From: Bradyrhizobium sp. 190
GTDB lineage: Bacteria; Pseudomonadota; Alphaproteobacteria; Rhizobiales; Xanthobacteraceae
DNA: 64,000 nucleotides
Direction: 5' to 3'
Assembly (NCBI RefSeq): GCF_023073415.1
Contig: NZ_JADPJL010000026.1
Location: 62,001 to 126,000 of the forward strand
Position 1 is the stretch's first letter. Every line of letters starts with the position of its first letter. Positions 24,603-33,238 of this stretch are shown piece by piece. Both the position numbers and the translations under genes were made by a program. The notes beneath the pieces were generated by a model that saw only the letters and a list, made by a program, of their open reading frames with translations, made no database searches and was not told where the DNA came from.

Positions 24603-26156
24603 TCATGGCGGCAGCATTCTTTCATTCCGCTTCGTTGCGCTGACGAAAGCTGCAAGACGAGCAGCAATCTCCGCAAGAGTCGGCGGCAGCGATCGCGTAA
24701 GATTAGTCAGGAAAGCTGCATCGCCAGGCTCAACCGCGTTCACTACGCGCAGCCCAACTACGTACACCGCCGCCCCTGCGGCAATCGCCAACGGTATGCT
24801 TGACGGATGGCCGACAATCCTGATGCAAACGGATGCCGCCGCAGCGCTGGCGAGCGCAGCGGCACAGAGCTTCAGCACCGCGACCACCGGAATGGTGAAC
24901 CCGAGCCGCTGCACTACGAACCAGCAACCCAGGCCGATCATCAGCACCTGAATTGCTACCCGCGCGGAAGCGGCGCCCATCACGCCGAATTCGGGGATCA
25001 GCAGGGAGCCAGCGGCCAGCGCACATGCGGCACCACAGAGGGAGCTCGCAAATACGAAGTCACTTCGCTCAAGCGCCTGCACCAGGCTGGTGGCGACTGT
25101 CGACAACACGCTCAGCGCTGCAACGGAAACAAGGACCATGGCCGCCGGCACGGCGGCGACGAACTTGTCACCATAGAGAGCCGGCAACAGCTCTGGAATA
25201 ATGGCAGCGGTGCCAAAACATATCGGAAATGCGAGTGCCGCCAGAAGCCGAACCGCGGCAGCGAACTGCTCTCTCATGCCATCCAGATCGTCACGCCCGC
25301 GTTTCTCGGCAAGCGATGCCAGCACTGCGCTTGTCAGCAACATGGGGCCCTGAATGGCGAGCTGGGTCAGCGCCAGCGCAACTGCGAACATCGCCACCGA
25401 ATCCATTCCCCAGTAGCGCTCGAGGAAGAACAGCTCGATCCGCGACCAGACAATGGCGCTGGTGACGTTGGCTCCCCAGCAGAAGAGGGCAAACGAGGTC
25501 ACGCGCCGCCTCAGCGTGCGATCGATTGACGCCGGCCCGAACATCGTTGACAGACACACGACTGAAGGAACCACCATGCCCGCAGCGTAACCAGCCAATG
25601 CGCCCGTGATCCCGAACAACAGTGAACCGCCGATCACGGCGGAGACCTGCAGCAATAGTGAAACGCCTGCGATGCGCGCGGCCAAAAAGAATTCCTGCCG
25701 TCCCCTCAAACGAGCATAGGTGTAAGTGGTCAGCGCCTGGCCAACGACAAGCAAGATCATGAGGACGACCAGCGGCATTGATGCGCCCTTCGCCGCACCA
25801 CCGCCAAGAAACTCTGCAAGGGATTGGTGACCATACAGCCACACCATCATGCCGGCACAGATGGCCGCGATAAGCGCCGCAATCGCGAGCCGTCGCGAAA
25901 GGTTTCTGTCCAGATGTGCCGCCACGCTGGACTGTCCGCTCCCGTGCAGGAACGGCAGGAACCGTCCAACAGCGGACGATAGACCCAGATCGACGAAGGG
26001 CGCGACCATCCAAACAAGCCAGATGACATAGGCAACCGATCCTGTCTCGTTCACGCCAAGCGTACGAGCCACGGCAATGCTACTGAAGAAGCTCGCAAGC
26101 GCAATCGCACCTCCCGCCAGCGCGCCAAGCATCGAGTTCTTCACGAACCTGGACAT
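24603..26156 (-). CDS. polysaccharide flippase, Wzx/ExoT-type
   Basis: A 517-residue MATE-like membrane protein of the oligosaccharide flippase group, with about 12-14 helices through most of the length. The opening MSRFVKNSMLGALAGGAI and the helix-2 region GVNETGSVAYVIWLVWMVAPF are typical. It would move lipid-linked repeat units from the cytoplasmic to the periplasmic face. Transcription runs into exoF. The start is about 165 bp from that of the divergent glycanase gene. Confidence 0.85.
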   Translation of the reverse strand: MSRFVKNSMLGALAGGAIALASFFSSIAVARTLGVNETGSVAYVIWLVWMVAPFVDLGLSSAVGRFLPFLHGSGQSSVAAHLDRNLSRRLAIAALIAAICAGMMVWLYGHQSLAEFLGGGAAKGASMPLVVLMILLVVGQALTTYTYARLRGRQEFFLAARIAGVSLLLQVSAVIGGSLLFGITGALAGYAAGMVVPSVVCLSTMFGPASIDRTLRRRVTSFALFCWGANVTSAIVWSRIELFFLERYWGMDSVAMFAVALALTQLAIQGPMLLTSAVLASLAEKRGRDDLDGMREQFAAAVRLLAALAFPICFGTAAIIPELLPALYGDKFVAAVPAAMVLVSVAALSVLSTVATSLVQALERSDFVFASSLCGAACALAAGSLLIPEFGVMGAASARVAIQVLMIGLGCWFVVQRLGFTIPVVAVLKLCAAALASAAAASVCIRIVGHPSSIPLAIAAGAAVYVVGLRVVNAVEPGDAAFLTNLTRSLPPTLAEIAARLAAFVSATKRNERMLPP

Positions 26157-26320
26157 GCCGTGCGCCCTTTTCGATTTCCAGCCTGCATGTCGACGGCCCG
26201 CTGCATAATAGGTCCAGACCTGTCGGGCCTCGGATTTTTGCCATGCATGACATCGCCATCATGCATCGCTATGGTTCTTTCGGGTCGGAGGCCTTCCCCT
26301 TCAGGGTACGGGGCGTTGAC

Positions 26321-27112
26321 ATGGTTACGCGAGTTCTTTTGCTGCTTCTTGTACTGGCTGGACTTCCAACGCCCGGGCGCGCTGACACCGGCGACGAACT
26401 CGATCTTTCGGATCTCATACAAACCTTCAGCGAGGATTTTGACGCGTTGGACGTGTCCGCGTGGGGACCCGGAACGCGCTGGATCGCCCACACGCCGTGG
26501 AACGGCGACTTTGGGAGCGCGGCCTTCGCCGATCCGAAGCCGGGCTTTCCATTCACTACGCAGGACGGCCAGCTCCGCATCGAAGCCGCCAAGGGTGTGG
26601 ATGGTAAGTGGCGCGGCGGGCTTCTGGCGTCTGTCGATCGGGAGGGCAAAGGCTTTGCGCAGCAGTTCGGATACTTCGAAATGCGGGCCAGGTTTCCAGC
26701 GGGCAAGGGCCTTTGGCCGGCCTTCTGGCTGATCGGCCTCGATCGCTCTACTCATACGTCCGAGGTCGACGTGGTCGAGCACTACGGCCATATGCCCGCG
26801 CGTTACACCGCTTCGGTTCACGTGTGGGATCGCAAGGTGCCGAAAAACTCCCGCACGACGCACAAGTTCGTCGCGGTGCCGCCGAATTCCCTTTACGCAG
26901 ACTTCCACACCTATGGTGTAAAGATCGACGGCGAGTGGACGCGTTTCTATTTCGATCGTCGTGAGGTGGGGAGCGTGCCGACGCCTGCCGAACATCATCA
27001 GCCGATGTACATGCTGATCGATCTCGGGCTTGGCGCCGGATGGCCCATCGACGAGGCACCAAGCCCGTCCTACATGTATGTCGACTATGTCCGAGCGTGG
27101 CAGAAGCGCTGA
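26321..27112 (+). CDS. exoK: GH16 endo-glycanase, ExoK-like, secreted
   Basis: A 263-residue protein starting at the ATG 26321, which opens a clean signal peptide (MVTRVLLLLLVLAGLPTPGRA). The GH16 catalytic motif ExDxxE reads EVDVVE, with Glu148 nucleophile, Asp150 and Glu153 acid/base. Supporting blocks are GYFEMRARFPAGKGLWPAFW and DFHTYGVKID. In Sinorhizobium, ExoK cuts nascent succinoglycan into shorter forms; a similar job on this polysaccharide is inferred. It is the only plus-strand enzyme in the locus and converges with a glycosyltransferase gene, 5 bp between stops. Confidence 0.87.
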   Translation: MVTRVLLLLLVLAGLPTPGRADTGDELDLSDLIQTFSEDFDALDVSAWGPGTRWIAHTPWNGDFGSAAFADPKPGFPFTTQDGQLRIEAAKGVDGKWRGGLLASVDREGKGFAQQFGYFEMRARFPAGKGLWPAFWLIGLDRSTHTSEVDVVEHYGHMPARYTASVHVWDRKVPKNSRTTHKFVAVPPNSLYADFHTYGVKIDGEWTRFYFDRREVGSVPTPAEHHQPMYMLIDLGLGAGWPIDEAPSPSYMYVDYVRAWQKR

Positions 27113-27117
27113 GGCAG

Positions 27118-28182
27118 TCATGCCGCAATCCTCGTGGCAACTGCCAGAAAGGCATCAATCTGCTGCTTGAAGTCGAGTTCCGGGCGGCGCGAATGCGCCA
27201 GCGCTGCCTGCTGTAGCTGCTGGTAGTACAGATCGTCGGACCACATCCGCCTCAACTCGGTGGCCCAGGTGCAGGCAGGCGCGTCATACTTGATGATGGC
27301 TCCGCCTGCACCGACCGTCTCCGGCAATGCGCCGCGATCACTCGCCAGCACGGGAATTCCGCTGAACTGTGCCTCTGAGGCGACGCGGCCCCAGGTCTCC
27401 GCCTCCCATTGGCTCGGCACCAGCAATACACGTGTCGAGGCATAGATCGGCGACATGTCGTCGCTGCGCTCAACAAGTTCGACATTGGCCAGCCTGTGGA
27501 TCCGGCCCTTGAGCAGCGCGGCCTGGCGCATTCCCAGGGGCCACCCCTTCACGAAGCGGAATGGAATGTCCGGACACTGCTCGGCAATCGCGAGGGCGAC
27601 ATCGACGCCCTTCTCGGCCACGGGATTGATGAAAGTGACGTAACGGCGATCACCAGCCAGGCGATAGCGCTCGGCCCGAAACACAGGCGGAATGACGCAG
27701 GCATGAATTCCGAATCGTTCGCGGAACCGTCCCGCAGTAAACTCCGAGTTGGCAATATAGGCGCGAAAAGGAAGACCTCCGCTGGAGCCGGTCCATCGTC
27801 TGCGGCCCATTTCAAACTCCAGCCCGTGCAGATAGGCAATCGCCGGCACGCCCCGGCGGGCGAACGCCCTCGCGATCTCAACCATCTTCCCGTTCTGAAC
27901 CACGACCAGACGAGGTAGAGGCAGCCCGTCAAGACTGTCCCACGGCTTGCGCGATCGGTAGACATCGTAGCCAAGCTGCCGGTCCACGGACACGTCAGTC
28001 CCGCGAAGAAAGTTGACGGCAGCTCGCAATGCTCCATCCACGCGCCGTAGCGGCAACCGCGACAACACGGAGGTCTTGACTCCGCGGCGGTTCAGTTCGA
28101 GCGCGAGCTCATGCGTATTGACTTCCAGACCACCGACGACGTGGGGAAGGTATGACGTGCCACTGGCGAGTAGAATACTCAC
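27118..28182 (-). CDS. glycosyltransferase, GT4 (GT-B fold)
   Basis: A 354-residue enzyme starting with GTG at 28182; AGAGG lies six bases upstream and the GTG overlaps the preceding stop (GTGA). The N-terminal acceptor domain has GGLEVNTHELALELNRRG. The nucleotide-sugar domain shows VNPVAEKGVDVALAIAEQ-like repeats (FINPVAEKGVD) and the E-x7-E area LVPSQWEAETWGRVASEAQ. It adds one sugar during repeat-unit assembly on the cytoplasmic face. It is the last gene of the eleven-gene operon that begins at exoY. Confidence 0.82.
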   Translation of the reverse strand: MSILLASGTSYLPHVVGGLEVNTHELALELNRRGVKTSVLSRLPLRRVDGALRAAVNFLRGTDVSVDRQLGYDVYRSRKPWDSLDGLPLPRLVVVQNGKMVEIARAFARRGVPAIAYLHGLEFEMGRRRWTGSSGGLPFRAYIANSEFTAGRFRERFGIHACVIPPVFRAERYRLAGDRRYVTFINPVAEKGVDVALAIAEQCPDIPFRFVKGWPLGMRQAALLKGRIHRLANVELVERSDDMSPIYASTRVLLVPSQWEAETWGRVASEAQFSGIPVLASDRGALPETVGAGGAIIKYDAPACTWATELRRMWSDDLYYQQLQQAALAHSRRPELDFKQQIDAFLAVATRIAA

Positions 28183-29075
28183 AAGCTGCCTCTGTCCGAG
28201 TCTGAATTCTCCACAGCTCCCACAGCCTCGACTTCCGGCTGCCGTTTTGCGGTGAGATAGAGCCACATCTGCGTTCCAGTCCGCCGCTCGTTCATGAGTT
28301 CGACGGCGGTGCGCGGCATCAACTTCGAAAGTTCGGGAATAATCGCCGCGGGGAAGTCTGCAAGGGAACGCGGCCGCGCTACAATCTGCTCAACATTGTG
28401 CGTTCCCGCAAATCGCGCCTTCAACTCTTCGGTACAGTTGGGCACGAAGGCGTCATGCGTTTCTACCAGGATGTCGGCGCAGGACAGGCGTGGGACCTTG
28501 CTAAGGTCGAGCATATCAAGCTCTCCGCCTTCGATATCGGCAAGGACCAGGGTCGGACCGGAGCGGTCGGCGAGTTCGGCCCCGAGGTCATCCGGACCGC
28601 AGAAGCCCTTGAGCGTAAACCGGGCGGCAACGTCGTTCAGAACGGCCGCCCGCAGCAGGCCTGCGTGATGCTCCAGGGCACCTTCGAAGGCTGTAACCTT
28701 CGTCCCTGGCATCTGCCGCAAGAATCCGATTGCGTAGTAACCATCAGCCGCACCGACATTGATGATGCGCGGATAGCCACGCGCAATCACCCGAAGCACC
28801 ACATCATGCAGCTCGATCTCCTGCGTGCCGAGAAGATAGCCGAGCAGATTCCGGCTGGAGACCGGGGTCAAGCTCAGGTGCATTCCCGTAAACGGGCCGG
28901 ACAGTACTGTGTTGGCAGCGCGACGACGGACCAGGGCCGCGGCCGCATTCCAGCGGGGCATCGCAAGCCAGCGAAGCAGGGCCCGGGCTGATGACGGAAG
29001 CAGCCTCCGATAGTAGCGGTAGACGCTCATCGCGACAGAGGAGGATTCGATCGCGTTCCACGTTGCGTGCTGCAT
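28179..29075 (-). CDS. FkbM-type SAM-dependent methyltransferase
   Basis: A 298-residue protein. A basic amphipathic N-terminus is followed at about 95-105 by the SAM-binding loop INVGAADGYYAIGF (GxGxG variant GAADG). An acidic residue sits in VTAFEGAL and a later block TLVLADIEGGELDMLDL matches the DIEGxE motif of FkbM proteins. It probably O-methylates a sugar of the polysaccharide or its lipid-linked unit. GGAGA precedes the ATG by eight bases. It overlaps the following glycosyltransferase by four bases and starts 2 bp after the acyltransferase stop. Confidence 0.75.
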   Translation of the reverse strand: MQHATWNAIESSSVAMSVYRYYRRLLPSSARALLRWLAMPRWNAAAALVRRRAANTVLSGPFTGMHLSLTPVSSRNLLGYLLGTQEIELHDVVLRVIARGYPRIINVGAADGYYAIGFLRQMPGTKVTAFEGALEHHAGLLRAAVLNDVAARFTLKGFCGPDDLGAELADRSGPTLVLADIEGGELDMLDLSKVPRLSCADILVETHDAFVPNCTEELKARFAGTHNVEQIVARPRSLADFPAAIIPELSKLMPRTAVELMNERRTGTQMWLYLTAKRQPEVEAVGAVENSDSDRGSL

Positions 29076-29077
29076 GA

Positions 29078-30322
29078 CTAGCGTCTCCTTCTGTGGACCA
29101 TGTGGGCGCGGAAGGGCGTGCCGGATGACACGTCTGGACGCGATGGCTCCAAAGGCAATGCAACTCCGCTCCAGGCTACAGTTACTTCACCAGGCATTCC
29201 GTTAATCGGAGTTCGGACGGTTTCGGGTCGAACAAATCGACGCGGACTGAACAATGCACTGATGCGTCGCAATCGCCTGCCGATCGGCAGCTCGACGAAA
29301 ATATGGATCGCGATGGCGGCCAGGACGGCCGCGACGGCAGACGCGGGAACGAACATCCATGATTCGCTTTTCCCAAAGAACCACCACCAAAGCTTCTCCG
29401 CGGCAATGATCGCAAAGAAATGGAACAGATAGAGGCTGTAGGATGCGTCCCCCAACTGCACGAGTCTTTGGGTGAGCCATCGCGTGCCGTCTATCCGAAC
29501 CGTGACACAAAGGACGACACAAATCGCACTGATGACCCAGAAGGCAGCGATCCACTCAACGTCACCAGGATAAGTGCCAACGAAGGCTGCAAACAACGTG
29601 ACATCAACAGCGAGAAACGCGGCCAGCACGATCAAGAGGGCCGCGTGACTGCGAGCGGTATGCGCGATCTTGAGCCAGCGAGCGGCTACTCCGATCAAGA
29701 CGCCGACACCGAACAGCAGGATGATAGGATCGGAATAGAACGTGATCAGGCTTGTCGGGGCGCGCGTATCGGCAATCGGCTTGAAGAACGTTCCGGTCAA
29801 GACAACTCCTGCCATCAGAGCAATCAGCACCGTTAGTCCCTTCCTGCGCGACAGCAACAGCACCGACGCAAAAGCCGCGTAGAACATCATCTCGTAGTTC
29901 AATGTCCAGCCTACGCCGAGCGTCGGACGCATCGCCGTCATCGGAACTGGCTCGACCGCAACCGGAATGAAGAACAGCGAGCAGATCAGCTTGTGGACGT
30001 CGAGCCCGGCGCCGTGATGAAGGCGCAACGCAACTTCAAGCGCGGTGGCCAGCCAATAGATCGGAACAATCCGGATGATGCGGCTGGCGATGAACTGCCC
30101 CGCGGCGCCGGGACGAGCAAAGTCGTCGTAGTACGTGTACGACATGATGAAGCCGCTGATGATGAAGAATATCCAGACACCAAGGATGCCGATGTGAATC
30201 GCGATCTGACTGGTCAACGGATCGGTCGGGGCCCATTGGGCTTGCCGCAAGATCGCATGAGAAACAAGGACCAGGACCGCCGCAACGGCACGCAGGATCT
30301 GGATCGCAGCAAGCTTGTTCAT
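29078..30322 (-). CDS. exoZ: membrane acyltransferase, ExoZ/acyltransferase-3 family
   Basis: A 414-residue integral membrane protein with about ten helices. The family signature is at the N-terminus: ILRAVAAVLVLVSHAI with the conserved Arg and His, then FFIISGFIMSYTYYDDF and FIASRIIRIVPIYWLAT. It would transfer acetyl (or succinyl) groups to sugars of the polysaccharide. A soluble C-terminal tail of ~60 residues follows the last helix. It starts within the stop of the preceding glycosyltransferase (ATGA overlap). The symbol is by functional analogy. Confidence 0.8.
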   Translation of the reverse strand: MNKLAAIQILRAVAAVLVLVSHAILRQAQWAPTDPLTSQIAIHIGILGVWIFFIISGFIMSYTYYDDFARPGAAGQFIASRIIRIVPIYWLATALEVALRLHHGAGLDVHKLICSLFFIPVAVEPVPMTAMRPTLGVGWTLNYEMMFYAAFASVLLLSRRKGLTVLIALMAGVVLTGTFFKPIADTRAPTSLITFYSDPIILLFGVGVLIGVAARWLKIAHTARSHAALLIVLAAFLAVDVTLFAAFVGTYPGDVEWIAAFWVISAICVVLCVTVRIDGTRWLTQRLVQLGDASYSLYLFHFFAIIAAEKLWWWFFGKSESWMFVPASAVAAVLAAIAIHIFVELPIGRRLRRISALFSPRRFVRPETVRTPINGMPGEVTVAWSGVALPLEPSRPDVSSGTPFRAHMVHRRRR

Positions 30323-31605
30323 CGCGCTACGGCCTCCTGCAAGGCGTCGCTATAGTGCGAAACAAGTCGTTGCGCCCACTCGCTCGGGCTCAGCGAGAAG
30401 CGCGCGGCGTTGGCGTACGCCAGACCGCTCATCGAAGCAGTCAGTTCGTCGTTGGATGCCAGGATCGACAAGACTTTGCTGAAAGCACCCCGATCGTAAG
30501 GATCGCAGGATATGCCAGCTCCGACCTGCGATAGCTCGTCGGCGATCATCGCAAAACTGGAAACGACGACCGGCAGGCCACTCGATAGCGCCTCGAATGC
30601 CACCAGGCCGAACGGTTCACGGTAGCGGCTCGGCATGACCAGGGCCCTGGCATCGCGGACGAGTGCGGGAATGTCATTTGCGCCCTTCCATCCGGTGAAC
30701 TCCACGTCGGGATAGATCCCGGCAAGCCTGCCCTCGAGCGGACCGCTACCTATCACCCGGACGGGCACGTTCGCGTCGCGAGCTGCCGCAAGAAGAAGGT
30801 CGACACCCTTGTCCTCCTCGAGCCTGCCAACGAACAGGAACACCTTGTTTCGTTCGGCTTCGATGCGTCGCGGGTGCCACGGCGTAACCGGGTTGCGCAG
30901 CGTCGCAAGCCTCGCCCGCGGAATTCCACCGCGTTCGAGATGCGGCAGCATGCCTTCATGTACCGCCAGAACTTTGGCGCCCGACGCTAAATCGAAGACT
31001 GCGCGACGAATTTCCTGACGGACCGATCGCCAGAGCTTGTGGGCATAATTGCGCCGGTCGCACGAGCTGAGCAGGCACAACGCGCTCATCGGCCGCAGCG
31101 CGCAGGGACTTTCGCTGCGGAAGTTGAAATAGCCGCCGTTCGGACAAACCAAAAAGAAGTCATGAGCATTGACGATCAGGCGCTTCGCGACTGGACGCAG
31201 CGCATGGAAGACCGAAGGTGATAGTATCTTCGACCAGCCATGCAGATGATAGATCGTGCCCGGCGTATCGTTGGCGGCAATCCAGGCGGCCAACTTTTGT
31301 TCCGCCGAAACGTTGTACAGCCCGTCCAGTGCCGCACGCGGCAATGCCTTTCGGAGGATATGCTCACCGCCAACAGCCACGACCTCTGCATTGCGCAGCC
31401 GGGGCTCGGAGTGCAAGCCATCGTCGCCAGTGAAGTAAGTAACCGGAATGCCGCTGCCATCCAGCAATTCCGCGGAATGCAACGCCACATTCGTGGCGCC
31501 TCCACGCACTTGGGATACATCGTTGATGATGACGACACGATCCGGCACTGGCCGCGCATTTCGCGACCCGGATGCCTGACGAAAGTGGTCAATCACCTGC
31601 AACAT
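30319..31605 (-). CDS. glycosyltransferase, GT4 (GT-B fold)
   Basis: A 428-residue enzyme. N-terminal domain: VVIINDVSQVRGGATNVALHSAELL and HLHGWSKILSPSV. A Cys-rich insert (CPNGGYFNFRSESPCALRP...CLLSSCDRR) lies near residues 155-190, typical of a subset of GT4 enzymes. C-terminal domain: VFLFVGRLEEDKGVDLLL and MPSRYREPFGLVAFEALSSG, which contains the E-x7-E nucleotide-sugar site. It is tightly coupled to the downstream acyltransferase gene by an ATGA overlap. Confidence 0.84.
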   Translation of the reverse strand: MLQVIDHFRQASGSRNARPVPDRVVIINDVSQVRGGATNVALHSAELLDGSGIPVTYFTGDDGLHSEPRLRNAEVVAVGGEHILRKALPRAALDGLYNVSAEQKLAAWIAANDTPGTIYHLHGWSKILSPSVFHALRPVAKRLIVNAHDFFLVCPNGGYFNFRSESPCALRPMSALCLLSSCDRRNYAHKLWRSVRQEIRRAVFDLASGAKVLAVHEGMLPHLERGGIPRARLATLRNPVTPWHPRRIEAERNKVFLFVGRLEEDKGVDLLLAAARDANVPVRVIGSGPLEGRLAGIYPDVEFTGWKGANDIPALVRDARALVMPSRYREPFGLVAFEALSSGLPVVVSSFAMIADELSQVGAGISCDPYDRGAFSKVLSILASNDELTASMSGLAYANAARFSLSPSEWAQRLVSHYSDALQEAVAR

Positions 31606-31614
31606 GCGTGAATC

Positions 31615-32538
31615 TCACAAACTCAAAACGCGTTTCGGCGACAGCCGGCCGGCCATCAGGTCGAGCAGCGCACGAATGTTTCCTTTCAGTCGACCAGCGC
31701 GATCGATGTAGGGCTCCGGGCGAAACGTCTTGGCAACGTTGGCCACGACGTTGCGGCTCATGAGCTTCAGCGCCTTGCTGCTCGAGCAGGTGCCCTTGCG
31801 AACCAGATAGAGCGGGTTTGAAACCTGCGAGTAGCCAAGCCGGCGACCCGATTGACGGCTGGACTTCACGCCGAGATGGACGCCGCGCGCAGCACTGATC
31901 TTCACAATCCGGCCATATGCCGCCATGCGACGGCTGAAGTCGACATCCTCCAGCCAGCCGTAGAGTGGCAGGGTCTCATCAAACTCCAACCCCCTCGCGC
32001 GCACCACGTCGATGCGTATCGCCATGTTGCAGCCGTAAGCGTTGTAAACGTCCTCAATCTCCTGCGTCGGCTCCGCCTGACCGTCTTGCTGCAGCGTCTT
32101 AAGCGCATCCTCGAAGGCAAGCCCGGGACCAAGAATGCCGTCGGCGACAACATGTCCGGTGCCGACGACGACATCGGGCCTGCTCATAAAGATCCGTTCG
32201 ACAGCCTGAAGATAGCCGGGACAAGGCACGAAATCGTCGTCGAGGAAGACGACGACGTCAAAGGCCGCGCCCGCCCTGAGGATCGCATTACGCTGTATCG
32301 TCAGTCCCCGATCACTCGTGATGCAGCGAAGTCCCGGATGTCCTGAATCGATCCCTGATACGTCGGCTGGAGACGGGCCACAAACAATGACCGCGTCGGC
32401 GCTACGCGTCTGCACGCGCAAGCGTTCCAGCAGGCGCGAAAGAATGAGCGGGCGACCCGACGTTGCAATACCCACGACAATCCTGAGCGGCGAATGCTGC
32501 ACGCGTTCTTCCGACCAATTGGCGCCTGTGCCATTCAT
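31615..32538 (-). CDS. glycosyltransferase, GT2 (GT-A fold)
   Basis: A 307-residue enzyme from the ATG at 32538, which overlaps the preceding stop (ATGA). The nucleotide-sugar domain begins IVVGIATSGRP and has the metal-binding DxD as VVVFLDDDFVPCPG. A later acidic block LYGWLEDVDFSRRM holds the probable catalytic base ED. It lacks membrane helices, so it acts at the cytoplasmic side on lipid-linked sugar. An upstream in-frame start at 32643 would lie inside the preceding gene. Confidence 0.84.
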   Translation of the reverse strand: MNGTGANWSEERVQHSPLRIVVGIATSGRPLILSRLLERLRVQTRSADAVIVCGPSPADVSGIDSGHPGLRCITSDRGLTIQRNAILRAGAAFDVVVFLDDDFVPCPGYLQAVERIFMSRPDVVVGTGHVVADGILGPGLAFEDALKTLQQDGQAEPTQEIEDVYNAYGCNMAIRIDVVRARGLEFDETLPLYGWLEDVDFSRRMAAYGRIVKISAARGVHLGVKSSRQSGRRLGYSQVSNPLYLVRKGTCSSSKALKLMSRNVVANVAKTFRPEPYIDRAGRLKGNIRALLDLMAGRLSPKRVLSL

Positions 32539-33212
32539 CCGGCTACCTCCGCAGGTCCGAGCGGCTTCCTGGCGTATGCCCACACCATGATGGGAACATC
32601 CGGCTCGTTGCGCAGTGAGCCGAAGAAGCCGCGCTTGCGCCATGCGGACAGGTTCGCCTTAAGGCACGAACGATTGCCCCAGGCGAAGGTCTGGATCCCA
32701 GCTTCGGGAAATCCTGCTTCCTGCAAGAGGCAGGAAAGCCCCTCGGACGTCCACCGGTTACAATCGATCGGCGATGGGTGATAGCGAACCAGAAACGGCG
32801 TCGCGATGAGGAAGTGGCCGCCTGGCCGCACCATCGCATGTACATTGCGGGCAGCACGCGCCGGCCACTTCAAATGCTCAAAGACCTGATCGGCGATCAC
32901 CAGATCAAACTGATCCGGTAGGGCATCCTTGCAGATATCGAACGCCGGATAGCTCGTGCCCGTAAACGACTCGAAGGCAAACCTGCTTTTCCATTGCGAG
33001 CCGGCCGACACCTCCAAAACACGAAGACGCTCCGGCCCCAGCCGCGCGATAAACTCGAACGCATGTCGATACATTGCCACACGCACCCAGTCAGTCGTGT
33101 CATAGCCAATCGCTTCGAGGTACCTTTTCATCACCGCCTTGAGCCGGGGACGACTTCGAATGGCCGACAACACAGGAGTTGCTGAAGGTTCGGCAAATGC
33201 GCTAATGGTCAT
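32535..33212 (-). CDS. class I SAM-dependent methyltransferase
   Basis: A 225-residue protein. The start at 33212 has GAGAGG five bases upstream; an ATG at 33242 overlaps the preceding stop and is the alternative. Motif I is LRVLEVSAGSQWKSRF, an unusual form of the glycine loop (E-V-S-A-G-S). FDLVIADQVFEHLKWP is motif III-like and MVRPGGHFLIATPF follows, as in methyltransferase 11 proteins. It may modify a sugar or cap the polysaccharide. It is one of two methyltransferases in this operon. Confidence 0.75.
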   Translation of the reverse strand: MTISAFAEPSATPVLSAIRSRPRLKAVMKRYLEAIGYDTTDWVRVAMYRHAFEFIARLGPERLRVLEVSAGSQWKSRFAFESFTGTSYPAFDICKDALPDQFDLVIADQVFEHLKWPARAARNVHAMVRPGGHFLIATPFLVRYHPSPIDCNRWTSEGLSCLLQEAGFPEAGIQTFAWGNRSCLKANLSAWRKRGFFGSLRNEPDVPIMVWAYARKPLGPAEVAG

Positions 33213-33238
33213 CACTACCTCTCTCTGCCCGGCAATCG